Assembly (NCBI GenBank): GCA_963742715.1
Contig: CAVUMR010000001.1
Span: 868,001 to 932,000 of the forward strand
DNA length: 64,000 nt
Source of the DNA: CAVUMR01 sp963742715
Lineage (GTDB): Bacteria > Actinomycetota > Actinomycetes > Mycobacteriales > Micromonosporaceae
Direction: 5' to 3'
This document shows positions 43,416 to 52,268 of the stretch, one piece after another. Position numbers and translations under genes: made by a program. Numbering within the stretch: position 1 is the stretch's first letter; every line of letters starts with the position of its first letter. A model generated the notes under the pieces. That model was not told where the DNA came from. It made no database searches and worked only from the letters and a program-made list of their open reading frames with translations.

Positions 43416-45059
43416 TCAGACGACGTTGAACTGGGTCGCGTCCACGACGACCGTGGTGGCGCCGGCGGCGGCGGACATCGTGATCGTGCCGTTCGCCTTG
43501 ATCGTCAAGTTGCCCATCGAGCTGATGGTGATCGAGCCGTCCAGCGCGTCCAGCGTGATGGCGCTGCCGGTCTTGTCCTCGATCACGAGCTTCCCCACGT
43601 CGAGCGTGTCGTCGAACGTGATGGTGTGGCCGGCCCGGCTCTTGATCACCCGCTTGCTGTTCAGACCGTCCAGATTGGACTCCGGCGGCATCTGCCGGAC
43701 GTTCCACAGGCTGCCCAGTACGAATGGCTTGTCGAGGTCGCCGTGCTCGAACGCGACGAGCACCTGGTCGCCCCGCTCGGGCAGCGCGTACAGGCCCATG
43801 TTGGCGCCGGCCATCGGGGTGGCGCACGGTGCCCAGGCGCTGGTGAACCGGTCGGACAGGCCGGGGAACGACACCTTCACCCGACCGATCGGCACCTGCG
43901 GCGGTATGTCGAGCAGCTCCCGGTTGTCCTCCACCTCCCCGACCACCACGCCGAAGAACTTCTCCGGCTGGTCCGGCGAGGGCTCCTCCAGCATCTGCTT
44001 ACGCAGCATCCCGAGGAGGCTCGAGCCGCTGCGCTGGGTGATCGAGAAGTCGGTACTGAAGCCGCTGCTGTCGATCCGGTGCGTCACCTTGCGCAGCCGG
44101 TAGGTACCGCCGAAGCGCCGGCCGACGCCGCGGATCTCGACGTACTTGCCGGCGGACAGCTCGGGGATGCCGATGCAGGAGCCGCGCCCCTCGTACATCC
44201 CTTCCAGCAGCTCGGCCAGCAGCGAGCGGGCCAGCACCATCGCGTCCAACGGATTGGACATCGAGCCCTTGCGGATGCCGTTGCGTACCAGTGAGCCGAG
44301 CAGGTCCATCGCCGCGCTGCCGACCCGTTCGACCAGGTTGTCCACGTCGAACTCGGCGGCCAGCGCGGCGCCGTAGATGGTCTGCGCCAACTCCTGGTTG
44401 TACCCCCGGATGACCTGCAGCCCGGCCAGCGCGGACGCCGAGATCCGCGGCGCGAAGCTGGACAGGTTCTTGCCCCACTCGAGTACGTGCGCGGCCAGTT
44501 GCGGCCGGGGGAACTGGAAGTGCAACCGGTCCCACTCGACGTACACGTCGAAGAAGTAGTTCCTGGCCCGCGACTTGAGAAACGCCATGTCGCTCTCGAC
44601 CTGGGTGATCTTCCGGGGCAGTCCGGGGGTCGGGTCGACGATCGGGATCAGCCCGTTCTCCACCGCGATCTTCGCGGCCACGATGCTGTCGTTCATCAGC
44701 CGGTAGTCGGTGGGCTCCGGCCGGGACCGGCGCATCCGGTACGACTTGTCGTAGCCGGACACGGTGACCGTCGGCGGGCCGTCGGTCGGGAACGACGGCT
44801 CGATCGTGGCGATGTCACCGAGGAAGGCCGGGTGCAGCTCGTTGCCGTACCCGAGGTGGATCTCCACCGACTTGCCCAGGTCGAGCAGGGCCGAGTCGAG
44901 CAGCGCGTTGTCGGCGTTGCGCAGCACCATGCTGAACGTGCCGGCCAGGTCCAGATCCGTCTCGACGGTCATGCTGAGCACCTGGTCGGCGAGGTCGGCC
45001 GCCATCGTCAGGCCGGAGATGCGGACCTCGAAGCGGGGCGCGTAGAACGGCTCGGTCAC
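43416..45059 (-). CDS. VgrG/gp5-gp27-like spike protein (Afp8 type)
   Basis: 547 aa. The N-terminal hub region (YAPRFEVRISGL, VSGYDKSYRMRRS) resembles gp27, the middle has VGRRFGGTYRLRKVTHRID, and the OB-fold begins at about residue 370 (FFGVVVGEVEDN, GRVKVSFPGLSDR, GDQVLVAFEHGD, PFVLGSLWN). The C-terminal triple beta-helix has repeats such as GSITISSMGNLTI. It forms the central membrane-piercing trimer. Confidence 0.93.
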   Translation of the reverse strand: MTEPFYAPRFEVRISGLTMAADLADQVLSMTVETDLDLAGTFSMVLRNADNALLDSALLDLGKSVEIHLGYGNELHPAFLGDIATIEPSFPTDGPPTVTVSGYDKSYRMRRSRPEPTDYRLMNDSIVAAKIAVENGLIPIVDPTPGLPRKITQVESDMAFLKSRARNYFFDVYVEWDRLHFQFPRPQLAAHVLEWGKNLSSFAPRISASALAGLQVIRGYNQELAQTIYGAALAAEFDVDNLVERVGSAAMDLLGSLVRNGIRKGSMSNPLDAMVLARSLLAELLEGMYEGRGSCIGIPELSAGKYVEIRGVGRRFGGTYRLRKVTHRIDSSGFSTDFSITQRSGSSLLGMLRKQMLEEPSPDQPEKFFGVVVGEVEDNRELLDIPPQVPIGRVKVSFPGLSDRFTSAWAPCATPMAGANMGLYALPERGDQVLVAFEHGDLDKPFVLGSLWNVRQMPPESNLDGLNSKRVIKSRAGHTITFDDTLDVGKLVIEDKTGSAITLDALDGSITISSMGNLTIKANGTITMSAAAGATTVVVDATQFNVV

Positions 45060-45063
45060 CCGT

Positions 45064-45825
45064 TCACCGCCCGCCGGGCCGGGCCGGGCTGCCCGGCGGG
45101 ATCACCAGGTTCGTCCCCGGCGGCAACGTGAGCGGGTCGACGATCGCGTTGGCCTGGGCGATCTCCCGCCAGCGGCCGGCGTCACCGAGGTACACCGCGG
45201 CGATGCCGCTCAGCGTGTCGCCCCGCACGGTGACGTGCACGGTCGAGCCGGAGAGCACCGCGTGACCAAGGTCCGCGGCGGTGTTGGCGACCGCCGACAC
45301 GGTCGGCGACCCGAAGAACAGGCCGCCGCGGATCTCCACGTCGACCCGGACGTACTCGGTGAACCGCACCGACATTGTGGACCGCACCGGCGTACCGTCC
45401 CGCAGGAACATGGTGAACCGCTGGCCGGCGTCGACCAGTACGCACGGGAACTGGAACCGGCCCATGGTGAACAGCAGGATCGGCGGGCCCTGCGTCTGCG
45501 GTTGCTTGTCGAGCAGTCGCACGATCGGCGCGGTGTGCACGCGTACGTCCTGGCCGGTCTCGTACGTGTCGAAGAACAGGTCCATGGTGAGCGTGCGGGC
45601 TTTGCCGCGCACGTACTGCACCGGAGGCGTGTTCAGGCCGGGGATGCCGACCTCGGCGAACGTGTTGCCCTGCTCGAGCCGGAACTCCTCCGGGTTGTAC
45701 ATGACCGGAAAGCTCGCCCCGGTGGTGGTGTTGATGATCAGCGCCTTGGCCAGCTCGCTGCTCACCGGTGGGGGCACTACCCGCACCCGGCGCGCGATGC
45801 CCGCGCGGAAGTTCACCGGCTGCAC
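45064..45825 (-). CDS. LysM-domain hub protein (Afp7 type)
   Basis: 253 aa; GTG at 45825 is preferred because GGAGG lies 7 bp upstream. The core is FPVMYNPEEFRLEQGN and MDLFFDTYETGQDVR, the tail-connector pattern of Afp7/phage gp53-like proteins. The C-terminal ~50 aa are a LysM-like domain (VRGDTLSGIAAVYLGD, LPPGTNLVIPPG). It links the tube to the spike hub. Confidence 0.9.
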   Translation of the reverse strand: MQPVNFRAGIARRVRVVPPPVSSELAKALIINTTTGASFPVMYNPEEFRLEQGNTFAEVGIPGLNTPPVQYVRGKARTLTMDLFFDTYETGQDVRVHTAPIVRLLDKQPQTQGPPILLFTMGRFQFPCVLVDAGQRFTMFLRDGTPVRSTMSVRFTEYVRVDVEIRGGLFFGSPTVSAVANTAADLGHAVLSGSTVHVTVRGDTLSGIAAVYLGDAGRWREIAQANAIVDPLTLPPGTNLVIPPGSPARPGGR

Positions 45826-45829
45826 GTCA

Positions 45830-46693
45830 TCACCCTCCCCGCTCGAACTCGGTCCGGAGCTGTCGCATCAGGTCGGTCAGCAGGTCCCGGCGCAGCGCGG
45901 CCAGGTCCAGTGGCGGCTGCGCCGGCGCGGTGGTGTCCCGGTCGGTGTCGGCCCGCATCGGCGTCGCGGCCGCCGCGACCGGTCCGGCCGCGGCGCGGGC
46001 CGGGTGCGCGGTGGGCCCGGCCAGCGGCGCCGGTCCGGCCATCGCACCGATCCCGAAACCCGCCGGGGGTACCGGGGACCGCCGCCCGTTGACCGCGTCC
46101 CGCTCCCGGCCGAGCGCGTGCTCCTCCTCGGCGCGGGCACCCGCTCCGGTGGCGCGGTTCCAGGCCGCGTCCGGCCGCAGCAGCGCGAGCACATGGGTCG
46201 CCTCGTGGGCCAGCAGGCCGAAGCCGCGCTCGTCGTCCGGCCGGTACCGCCCGTCCCGGAAGTACACGTCGGTCCCGACGGTGACCGCGTCGGCGTGGTG
46301 CGTACGCGCGAGCGCGTCCGCCGCCCCGTCGTGGTGTACCCGCATCGCGTCCGCGCCCGGACCAGCCACGTCACGCAGCCGGGAGCGCACGTCCGCCGGT
46401 ACCGGCCGGCCGTCGACCGGCGGTTCCGGCCCTGCGGTCGGTACCGGTCCGGGAGTCGCGCCGGCCGGGAACTGGTGTCCGGCGGTACGAGGGCCGAGGT
46501 CGGCGCCGTGCGGCGCGGACTCGACCCGGTCGAACCGGCCGTCGAACGGCTCGGACAGCGTGGCCGCCCGCGCCAGCAGCACCCGCAGCGGCGCGGCCCA
46601 GGGCAGCGACGGCAGCAGCCGCGTGGCGATGCGCCGGGCTTCGACGTCGAGGCGCTCTCCCAGCGTGTACGCCCGCGGCTTGTCTTCGGTCAT
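45830..46693 (-). CDS. short DUF4157 (eCIS core domain) protein
   Basis: 287 aa from ATG 46693 (a GTG at 46705 is an alternative). The N-terminus is Arg/Ala-rich. The DUF4157 domain at ~115-175 includes VRVHHD-like MRVHHDGAA, AVTVGTDVYFRDGRY and the zinc-type H163-E-A-T-H167 motif. The C-terminus is Ala/Pro-rich and ends in a helix (RRDLLTDLMRQLRTEF). DUF4157 proteins mark eCIS loci. This short one lies between the tail genes and the hub, so it is a structural or loading candidate rather than a toxin. Confidence 0.85.
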   Translation of the reverse strand: MTEDKPRAYTLGERLDVEARRIATRLLPSLPWAAPLRVLLARAATLSEPFDGRFDRVESAPHGADLGPRTAGHQFPAGATPGPVPTAGPEPPVDGRPVPADVRSRLRDVAGPGADAMRVHHDGAADALARTHHADAVTVGTDVYFRDGRYRPDDERGFGLLAHEATHVLALLRPDAAWNRATGAGARAEEEHALGRERDAVNGRRSPVPPAGFGIGAMAGPAPLAGPTAHPARAAAGPVAAAATPMRADTDRDTTAPAQPPLDLAALRRDLLTDLMRQLRTEFERGG

Positions 46694-46721
46694 TCGACTG
46701 CGCACCCCCTCCGCTGCCGCT

Positions 46722-46931
46722 TCAGTCGTTCACCGTTTGTTGGGCGAGGTCGGTCACCTCACGCACCCACCGCTGCCGCTGGGCGTGATCGAGGCTCATC
46801 AACTCGGCCAAGGTCCAATGCACGTTCTTTCCGAGAAAGGCCACCTCCTGGTGGACCCGATCCACGGGGTAGCCCGTTATCCCCCCAGCAGCGGCACCTC
46901 CGCCTGGTGCGACCGGCCGCAGTGCGGGCAC
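46722..46931 (-). CDS. DUF6760-like small tail protein, start uncertain
   Basis: Up to 69 aa. The conserved part is GYPVDRVHQEVAFLG, VHWTLAELMSLDHAQR and RWVREV, typical of the small DUF6760 proteins of eCIS loci. No ATG, GTG or TTG sits just before that part. The nearest choices are GTG at 46931, overlapping the zinc-ribbon gene by 55 bp, or GTG at 46865, which would drop the GYP residues. A stop of the upstream gene (TAA) falls exactly before the conserved ITGYP. Confidence 0.65.
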   Translation of the reverse strand: MPALRPVAPGGGAAAGGITGYPVDRVHQEVAFLGKNVHWTLAELMSLDHAQRQRWVREVTDLAQQTVND

Positions 46932-47245
46932 TCGGTGGTGATGGTGATCGGGGTCAGCCCGTTGATCCGGTTGTAGAGGTCCTGCAGGTGCGCCAGGTCC
47001 TCGGAGAACAGGCCCTCGATCACGCCCGGGTTGACCTGCGGTACCGCGCCGAGCCGGGTGACCACCCGGGACAGCAGGATGACGATCAGGTACGCCGGCC
47101 AGCTCTGTACCCGCGGATCCTTCAGCGGGTAGATCTCGTCCGCGGCCGTGGCCAGCCGCATCACCCCGCTGCGGTGCAGCGTTCCGTCGGCGTCGACGTA
47201 CCCCTTGGGCAGCTCGAACTCGACCTCGGTGACCAGCATGGTCAT
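46877..47245 (-). CDS. small tail assembly protein with zinc ribbon
   Basis: 122 aa; ATG overlaps the tube gene stop (ATGA). The start VTEVEFELPKGYVDADG, then MRLATAADEIYPLKDPRV, is the standard pattern of phage-tail-assembly proteins between tube and hub genes. A C-x-x-C-G-R-S-H segment near the end (residues ~108-115) suggests a zinc site. Probably a chaperone or connector. Confidence 0.8.
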   Translation of the reverse strand: MTMLVTEVEFELPKGYVDADGTLHRSGVMRLATAADEIYPLKDPRVQSWPAYLIVILLSRVVTRLGAVPQVNPGVIEGLFSEDLAHLQDLYNRINGLTPITITTECPHCGRSHQAEVPLLGG

Positions 47246-47682
47246 ACCCGGGCCAGGCCCTCGTGCGCGAGTACGAGCGTGTCGACCGCGATGTCGGTGC
47301 CCTTGGCGTTGAACGCCGGCCCCTCCCACTTGGTCGGCCAGGCGCTGAAGAAGTTCCAGCGCGCCACCTCGACGTGGTTGGACAGGTCGAACACCACGAT
47401 CGAACCGTTGCGGCGTACCACGTTCCCGTCGATCACCTGCTGCCGCCAGGTCCACAGCTCGGTGGACGAGGTGAGCCCCCACTTGAGCGTGATGTCGGAG
47501 AACGTCGTCTTGCCCGGCAGCTTGCGTACCGTCGTGTTGTCGCCGCCCTCCCGGGTCTCGATGATCTCCGTGGTCGAGCCCAGGCCGGTGCATTCGGTGA
47601 AGCTGCCCTGCGCGATGTCGTCGAGTTCGACGAGGAAGTTGAAGTTGCGGAACGGGTCCACCCGCTGTCCCGTCTGGGCCAT
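47242..47682 (-). CDS. tail tube protein (gp19/Afp1-5 family)
   Basis: 146 aa, ATG behind GGAGGA. RVDPFRNFNFLVELDD, TECTGLGSTTEIIETREGGDN, KLPGKTTFSDITLKWG and WNFFSAWPTKWEG are the core blocks of the inner tube fold. Only one tube gene is seen, whereas Afp/PVC loci have two or three. Confidence 0.93.
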   Translation of the reverse strand: MAQTGQRVDPFRNFNFLVELDDIAQGSFTECTGLGSTTEIIETREGGDNTTVRKLPGKTTFSDITLKWGLTSSTELWTWRQQVIDGNVVRRNGSIVVFDLSNHVEVARWNFFSAWPTKWEGPAFNAKGTDIAVDTLVLAHEGLARV

Positions 47683-47780
47683 CTGCCAGTCCTCCTGCCG
47701 TGTGTTTCGTCCACCGGACCCGCGCGCCGCTCGCCGTAGGTGATCGGCGGGCCGCCGCGCTGGCCCTCACCTGAGCCGCG

Positions 47781-48929
47781 CTAGCCCTCGCTGATCTGCG
47801 TGCCGCCGTCCCACAGGCCGAGGCGGATGACCACGTGCTCGGCCGGGCGTACCGGCGCCAGCCCGATCTCGACGATCACCTGACCCAGATCGCGTACCGC
47901 CGGCGGGTTGAGCTCCTCGTCGATCTTGACGTAGAAGGCCTCCCCGGCGGTCCGGCCGAACAGGGCGCCGGACTGCCAGACCCGGGTCAGGAACTCGGTG
48001 ATCGAGCGTTCAAGTCCCTTCCACAGCGCCGTGTTGTTGGGCGCGAAGACCGCCCACCGCAGGCCCTGCAGCAGCGAATCCTCCACATAGGACACCAGCC
48101 GGCGGACGTTGACGTACCGCCACGGCACGCCGTCGCTGAGCGTGCGGGCCCCCCACACCAGCGGCGGGCGCCCGGGGAACCGCCGGATCGCGTTGATGCT
48201 GCCCTTGTTGAGCACGCCCTGCTCGGTGTCGTTGAGCGTGTACGCGAGATCCCGGGCGCCGCGCACCACCTCGTTGGCGGGCGCCTTGTGCACCCCGACG
48301 TGACCGTCGCTGCGGGCCATGATCCCGGCGATGTGGCCGGACGGCGGCACGGTCAGCAGGGCCGGCTTCTCGGCCGGTGCCTGCGGGTCGTCGATGACGA
48401 TCCACGGCCAGTACAGGCCGGCGAAAGCACCGTCCGCCGACCGCAGCCCGTCCCGCTGTTTCTGCAGGTCACCGTCTGCCTTGAGCGGGTTCGAATCGGG
48501 CGCGCCGTCCAGCACCGCGAACCGGTTGCCCATCTCGACGCAGTGCCCGACCACGGCCTTCTGCACGGCCGAGTCGACCAGGCCGGGCGCGCACACCAGG
48601 CTCACGTCCGGTACCCGGGTGAGCTCGTCGAGCGCCCCGGACATGCCGGTCCCGTCCTTGACCGGTACGACATAGGCGAGCGTGCCGCCGTTGGCGAAGA
48701 ACCCGCGTACCGCGTGCGGCAGGTTGAGCGTCGCCTTGTAGTCGCCGAACGCCTCGACGTACGCGGACCAGTTGGTGATCGCGACCGGCTTGCCCAGGTC
48801 GGCCGCGGCCGGCGGGTTGGCCACGGTGCCGATCAGCGCCACGGTGCTCGTACCGGCGCCGGCGATCGGTCCGACCGGGGTTATCTCCTCGAGGTGTACG
48901 CCCGGTGCCCTGCTCTCGTAGTCGACCAT
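47781..48929 (-). CDS. tail sheath protein
   Basis: 382 aa, ATG behind GGAGGAG. It has YESRAPGVHLEEI at the start, TSTVALIGTV, FFANGGTLAYVVPV, WGARTLSDGVPWRYVNVRRLV (the core ATP-independent sheath fold), and ends with EELNPPAVRDLGQVIVEIG and AEHVVIRLGL. It is compact compared with T4-like sheaths and is the only sheath gene present. Confidence 0.95.
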   Translation of the reverse strand: MVDYESRAPGVHLEEITPVGPIAGAGTSTVALIGTVANPPAAADLGKPVAITNWSAYVEAFGDYKATLNLPHAVRGFFANGGTLAYVVPVKDGTGMSGALDELTRVPDVSLVCAPGLVDSAVQKAVVGHCVEMGNRFAVLDGAPDSNPLKADGDLQKQRDGLRSADGAFAGLYWPWIVIDDPQAPAEKPALLTVPPSGHIAGIMARSDGHVGVHKAPANEVVRGARDLAYTLNDTEQGVLNKGSINAIRRFPGRPPLVWGARTLSDGVPWRYVNVRRLVSYVEDSLLQGLRWAVFAPNNTALWKGLERSITEFLTRVWQSGALFGRTAGEAFYVKIDEELNPPAVRDLGQVIVEIGLAPVRPAEHVVIRLGLWDGGTQISEG

Positions 48930-48986
48930 CGGCTCCTCCAGCCTGTCGGCCTGCTGCGCGTTTACGCGTTCGGTCTTCGATGCGCT

Positions 48987-49811
48987 CTAGGGGTTCGGGA
49001 CGATCACGTTGTGTACCTGGCTGTGCGCGGTGTAGCTCACCGTCGACCGCACGTCCGGGTGATCGGTCACCTGGACCCGCAGCGTGTACTCGCCGAACTC
49101 CAGCCCGGTGAAGGTGAACCGGCCGGACGGTCCGGCGGCCACCTGCTGACCGGTCTCCACGACGGTGACCTGCGCCGCCGGTACCGGCTCCAGCGCCGGA
49201 TCGAGCACCCGCCCGACGAGTGCCGGGTTCATCGGCGACGTCGTCTCGAGCTGGATCGCCTGCACCGGGGCGTACTCGTCGACCCGGTCGGACACCTGCA
49301 GGCCGACCGTCACGGCGAGGGAGAACGCCGGTCGCGGCGCGACCCCCAGCGCGCTCCAGAAGTGCCCCATGCCCTGGCCCTCGCTGGTCCGCGCCACGGT
49401 CGCCGGCAGCGGGTACAACTGCGGCGGGTCGACCAGGCTGCCGTGCAGGAACCGGGTCTCGACCTCCGGGAACCGGCTGAGCCACAGCAGCGCGAGCCCG
49501 AGCAGCTGGTGCTCCTCCTCGACCTTCTGCCCACCGGTACGGGCCGACCAGGTGGTGACCAGGTACGTGCAGTCCACCCGCAGCGGCGGCCGGCGGCTGA
49601 CGTACGTGCCGTTGATCCGCTCGGTCAGCGGCGTGTCGTCCCGCAGGGCACGGTTCTCGCCGACCTCGTAGAGGAACAGGCTGATGGTCGCGTGGGTCGG
49701 GGTGAAGTCCTTGTCGGGCGTATCGAAGCTGACATCGGCGGCCCGAACCTCCGCCGGCGCGGCGGGATCCCGCAGGATGTTCCGCAACGTGGCATCCAGG
49801 TCCTGAAACAT
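48987..49811 (-). CDS. DUF4255 tail terminator (Afp16 type) with C-terminal beta-sandwich
   Basis: 274 aa. Residues ~1-190 match DUF4255: MFQDLDATLRNILRD, FTPTHATISLFLYEVGEN, RVDCTYLVTTWS and HQLLGLALLWLSR. Residues ~195-270 are an extra domain, VGRVLDPALEPVPAAQVTV with GRFTFTGLEFGEYTLRVQV, the signature of carboxypeptidase-regulatory-like beta-sandwiches. The DUF4255 part caps the sheath/tube end; the extra domain may be exposed at the cap. Confidence 0.88.
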   Translation of the reverse strand: MFQDLDATLRNILRDPAAPAEVRAADVSFDTPDKDFTPTHATISLFLYEVGENRALRDDTPLTERINGTYVSRRPPLRVDCTYLVTTWSARTGGQKVEEEHQLLGLALLWLSRFPEVETRFLHGSLVDPPQLYPLPATVARTSEGQGMGHFWSALGVAPRPAFSLAVTVGLQVSDRVDEYAPVQAIQLETTSPMNPALVGRVLDPALEPVPAAQVTVVETGQQVAAGPSGRFTFTGLEFGEYTLRVQVTDHPDVRSTVSYTAHSQVHNVIVPNP

Positions 49812-49864
49812 GCGCGCCCCCGTGACAACAGCCGGTCAGCAATTTCCCGCGGAATCGAGCCGGT

Positions 49865-52003
49865 TCATCCCTCCCCTGGTGGTGCCAGTACGAAATCCGA
49901 TTCGGACAGCACCTTGCCGGCTTTCTGGTACTCCCGGCGGGTGGCCCGCAGTACGTGCGGCATGCCGATCGGTACGTCGTCGGTGGCGGCGAGGTACGCG
50001 GCGGCGAGCACGATGTTGCGGATGTTGCCGCCGGACAACCGGAACTCCCGCGCCAGCCGTTCGAGATCGATGGTGGAATCGCACGGCGCCTCGGCCGGGA
50101 AGCACACCCGCCAGATGCGCCCGCGCTCGTCCTCGTCCGGAAACGGAAACTCGACGACGAACTGCAGCCGCCGGGTGAACGCGTCGTCGAGGTGCTGCCG
50201 GAGGTTGGTCGCCAGGATCGCGATCCCGTCGTACTGCTCCATCCGCTGCAGCAGGTACGAGATCTCGACATTGGCGTACCGGTCGTGCGAGTCGCGCACC
50301 TCGGAGCGCTTGCCGAACAGCGCGTCGGCTTCGTCGAAGAACAGGATCGCGTCGGCGTCGCTCGCCGCGGTGAACACCCGCTCCAGATTCTTCTCGGTTT
50401 CCCCGATGTACTTGCTGATGACCATGGACAGATCGATCTTGTACAGGTCCAGCCCCAGCGCGCGGGCGACCACCTCGGCCGCCATCGTCTTGCCGGTGCC
50501 GGGCGGTCCGGCGAACAGCGCGCTGATGCCCTTGCCCTGGGACAGCCGCCGGTCGAAGCCCCAGTCGTCCATCACCCGCTGGCGGTGCGCCACCCGCTCG
50601 CACAGCTCGCGCAGTTGGGCCAGCGAATCCGCGGGCAGCACGATGTCGTCCCAGCCGTACACCGGCTCGATCTTGCGGGCCAGCGCGGTCAGCTCGTGGC
50701 CGGTCTGCCGGCGGGCCGCGGCGAACAGGTCCGCGCGGGTGGCTTGGACGCCCGCTGCCGCGACCGCGGTGAGCACGGCGTCCTCGATCTGCGCCGGCCC
50801 GAACCGGAACCGGCCGGCCAGCGTGTCGAGATCGTCGGGTTCGGCGGTCACCCCGCACGCGGCCAGCGCCCGCTGCCAGCAGTCCCGGCGGAACGCGAGA
50901 TCGGTGCGGGTGAACGGCACCTCCAGCACGCCCAGCGGCGGGCCGTCCAACGGGCGCCAGTCCTTGCCGCCGGCCAGGATCACCACGCCGGTGTGCCCGG
51001 CGAGCGCCTCGGCCAGCGCCGGCCGGCGGTCCGCCGGCAGCGCGTCGAGGTCGTCGAGGTAGAGCACCGCGCCCTGCAGCAGCGCCTCGCGGAAGATGAC
51101 CGGGAACAGGTCCGCGACGCCGTCGTCGGCCAGGCCCACGGTCAGCAGTCGCGCGCCGACGTTGGCAGCGGCCGCTTCTGCGGTACGTCGCCTGCCGGCG
51201 CCGGTGGAGCCGCGGAAGTACAGCCGCAGCGGGTGCCGGCCCCAGGCCGCGGCGACCGTGGCGAGCAGGGCCCGACTCGTCGCCGGTACCTCGCCGATCG
51301 CGCTCTCGCGCGGCGTGACCAGCCGGCAGTACGACCCGAGCCGGCGGTCCAACCCGCCCTGTTCGAGCAGGATGTCGACGATCTGTCCATCCGGGACGAT
51401 CAGGTGCGCGAGCAGCGGTGGCGCGACCGCGCGGGAGTCCGGTACCAGCGCGACCACCCGCCGGGTCAGCAGTGCCGCACCGGGGCCGAAGGCCCGGCGC
51501 GCGGACAGCCGGGCATCCGCGGCCGCGGTGAGCAGGTCGAGCGCGAGGCTGACGGTCGGCCGCCGGCGCGTGACGTCGTCCTGCAGGTACCCGTAGAGCT
51601 GCTCGTACCGCAGGTCCACCTCGGGTGCCAGCGCGATCAGTACGACGTCCAGCTCCAGTTCGGACAGTCGGTACGTGTCGCGCAGCCACGCCCACCCGGG
51701 CTCGACCGCCACGATCTCGTCCCAGCTCGGGCCGTGCTCCTCGGCGCCCTCGTACGGAGCGCCGGTCATCAGTGGCTCACCGGCCGCACCGGCGAGCGCG
51801 CGCTCGGCCTGCTCGGCGCTCACGTACAGCCCGCGGTACCCGTCGGTGGCCGCGTCCGCCCCGTACCGCTCCCGCGCGGCCACCATTGCCCGGCCGAGCA
51901 GCGAATCCAATCGCCGAAATGCGGGAAGTACGGATGAATCGACAGAAGGAGGAACGACGTCGTCCAAGTACGTGACCACAGGTGTGGACGCGGCTTTGGA
52001 CAC
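49865..52003 (-). CDS. AAA+ ATPase (Afp15 type) with winged-helix N-terminal domain
   Basis: 712 aa, GTG start with GGGGAG upstream. It has a helical N-terminus (WAWLRDTYRLSELELDVVLIALAPEVD), a degenerate first AAA module (RGSTGAGRRRTAEA, LYLDDLDAL) lacking the Walker A lysine, and an active second module: GPPGTGKTMAAEVV, ILFFDEADALFGKR, LATNLRQHLDDAFTRR, sensor GGNIRNIVL. This ATPase is conserved in eCIS loci and needed for particle assembly or cargo loading. Confidence 0.92.
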   Translation of the reverse strand: MSKAASTPVVTYLDDVVPPSVDSSVLPAFRRLDSLLGRAMVAARERYGADAATDGYRGLYVSAEQAERALAGAAGEPLMTGAPYEGAEEHGPSWDEIVAVEPGWAWLRDTYRLSELELDVVLIALAPEVDLRYEQLYGYLQDDVTRRRPTVSLALDLLTAAADARLSARRAFGPGAALLTRRVVALVPDSRAVAPPLLAHLIVPDGQIVDILLEQGGLDRRLGSYCRLVTPRESAIGEVPATSRALLATVAAAWGRHPLRLYFRGSTGAGRRRTAEAAAANVGARLLTVGLADDGVADLFPVIFREALLQGAVLYLDDLDALPADRRPALAEALAGHTGVVILAGGKDWRPLDGPPLGVLEVPFTRTDLAFRRDCWQRALAACGVTAEPDDLDTLAGRFRFGPAQIEDAVLTAVAAAGVQATRADLFAAARRQTGHELTALARKIEPVYGWDDIVLPADSLAQLRELCERVAHRQRVMDDWGFDRRLSQGKGISALFAGPPGTGKTMAAEVVARALGLDLYKIDLSMVISKYIGETEKNLERVFTAASDADAILFFDEADALFGKRSEVRDSHDRYANVEISYLLQRMEQYDGIAILATNLRQHLDDAFTRRLQFVVEFPFPDEDERGRIWRVCFPAEAPCDSTIDLERLAREFRLSGGNIRNIVLAAAYLAATDDVPIGMPHVLRATRREYQKAGKVLSESDFVLAPPGEG

Positions 52004-52268
52004 GAATTCACTCCCCGTGAGACCGCCATTGGCGGCTGATCGGCGAATATCCGGTCGAAGTAAATGCAGGTGCGTGAGTACACAAATAGTCTGTTTGTCC
52101 GGTCCATGCCTTCAGCATCAGGCTTGGGTGTCCGAAGCCTACCGCCGGATGATCGTTCTTTTGCCTGGTCGAGCGACCTATCCCCACCAACGAACTGTCG
52201 ACGTCCCGACAAAATCAATGGGCGAAGTCGATCCGGTTACTTTTCCCAGGCTCGGGCCGCGTGCGGTT

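Noticed and set aside
47835..51062. 1075-codon plus-strand frame across the sheath, terminator and ATPase genes
   Set aside because: Shadow of high-GC coding on the other strand. It crosses three well-supported genes and their gaps, and has no family features.
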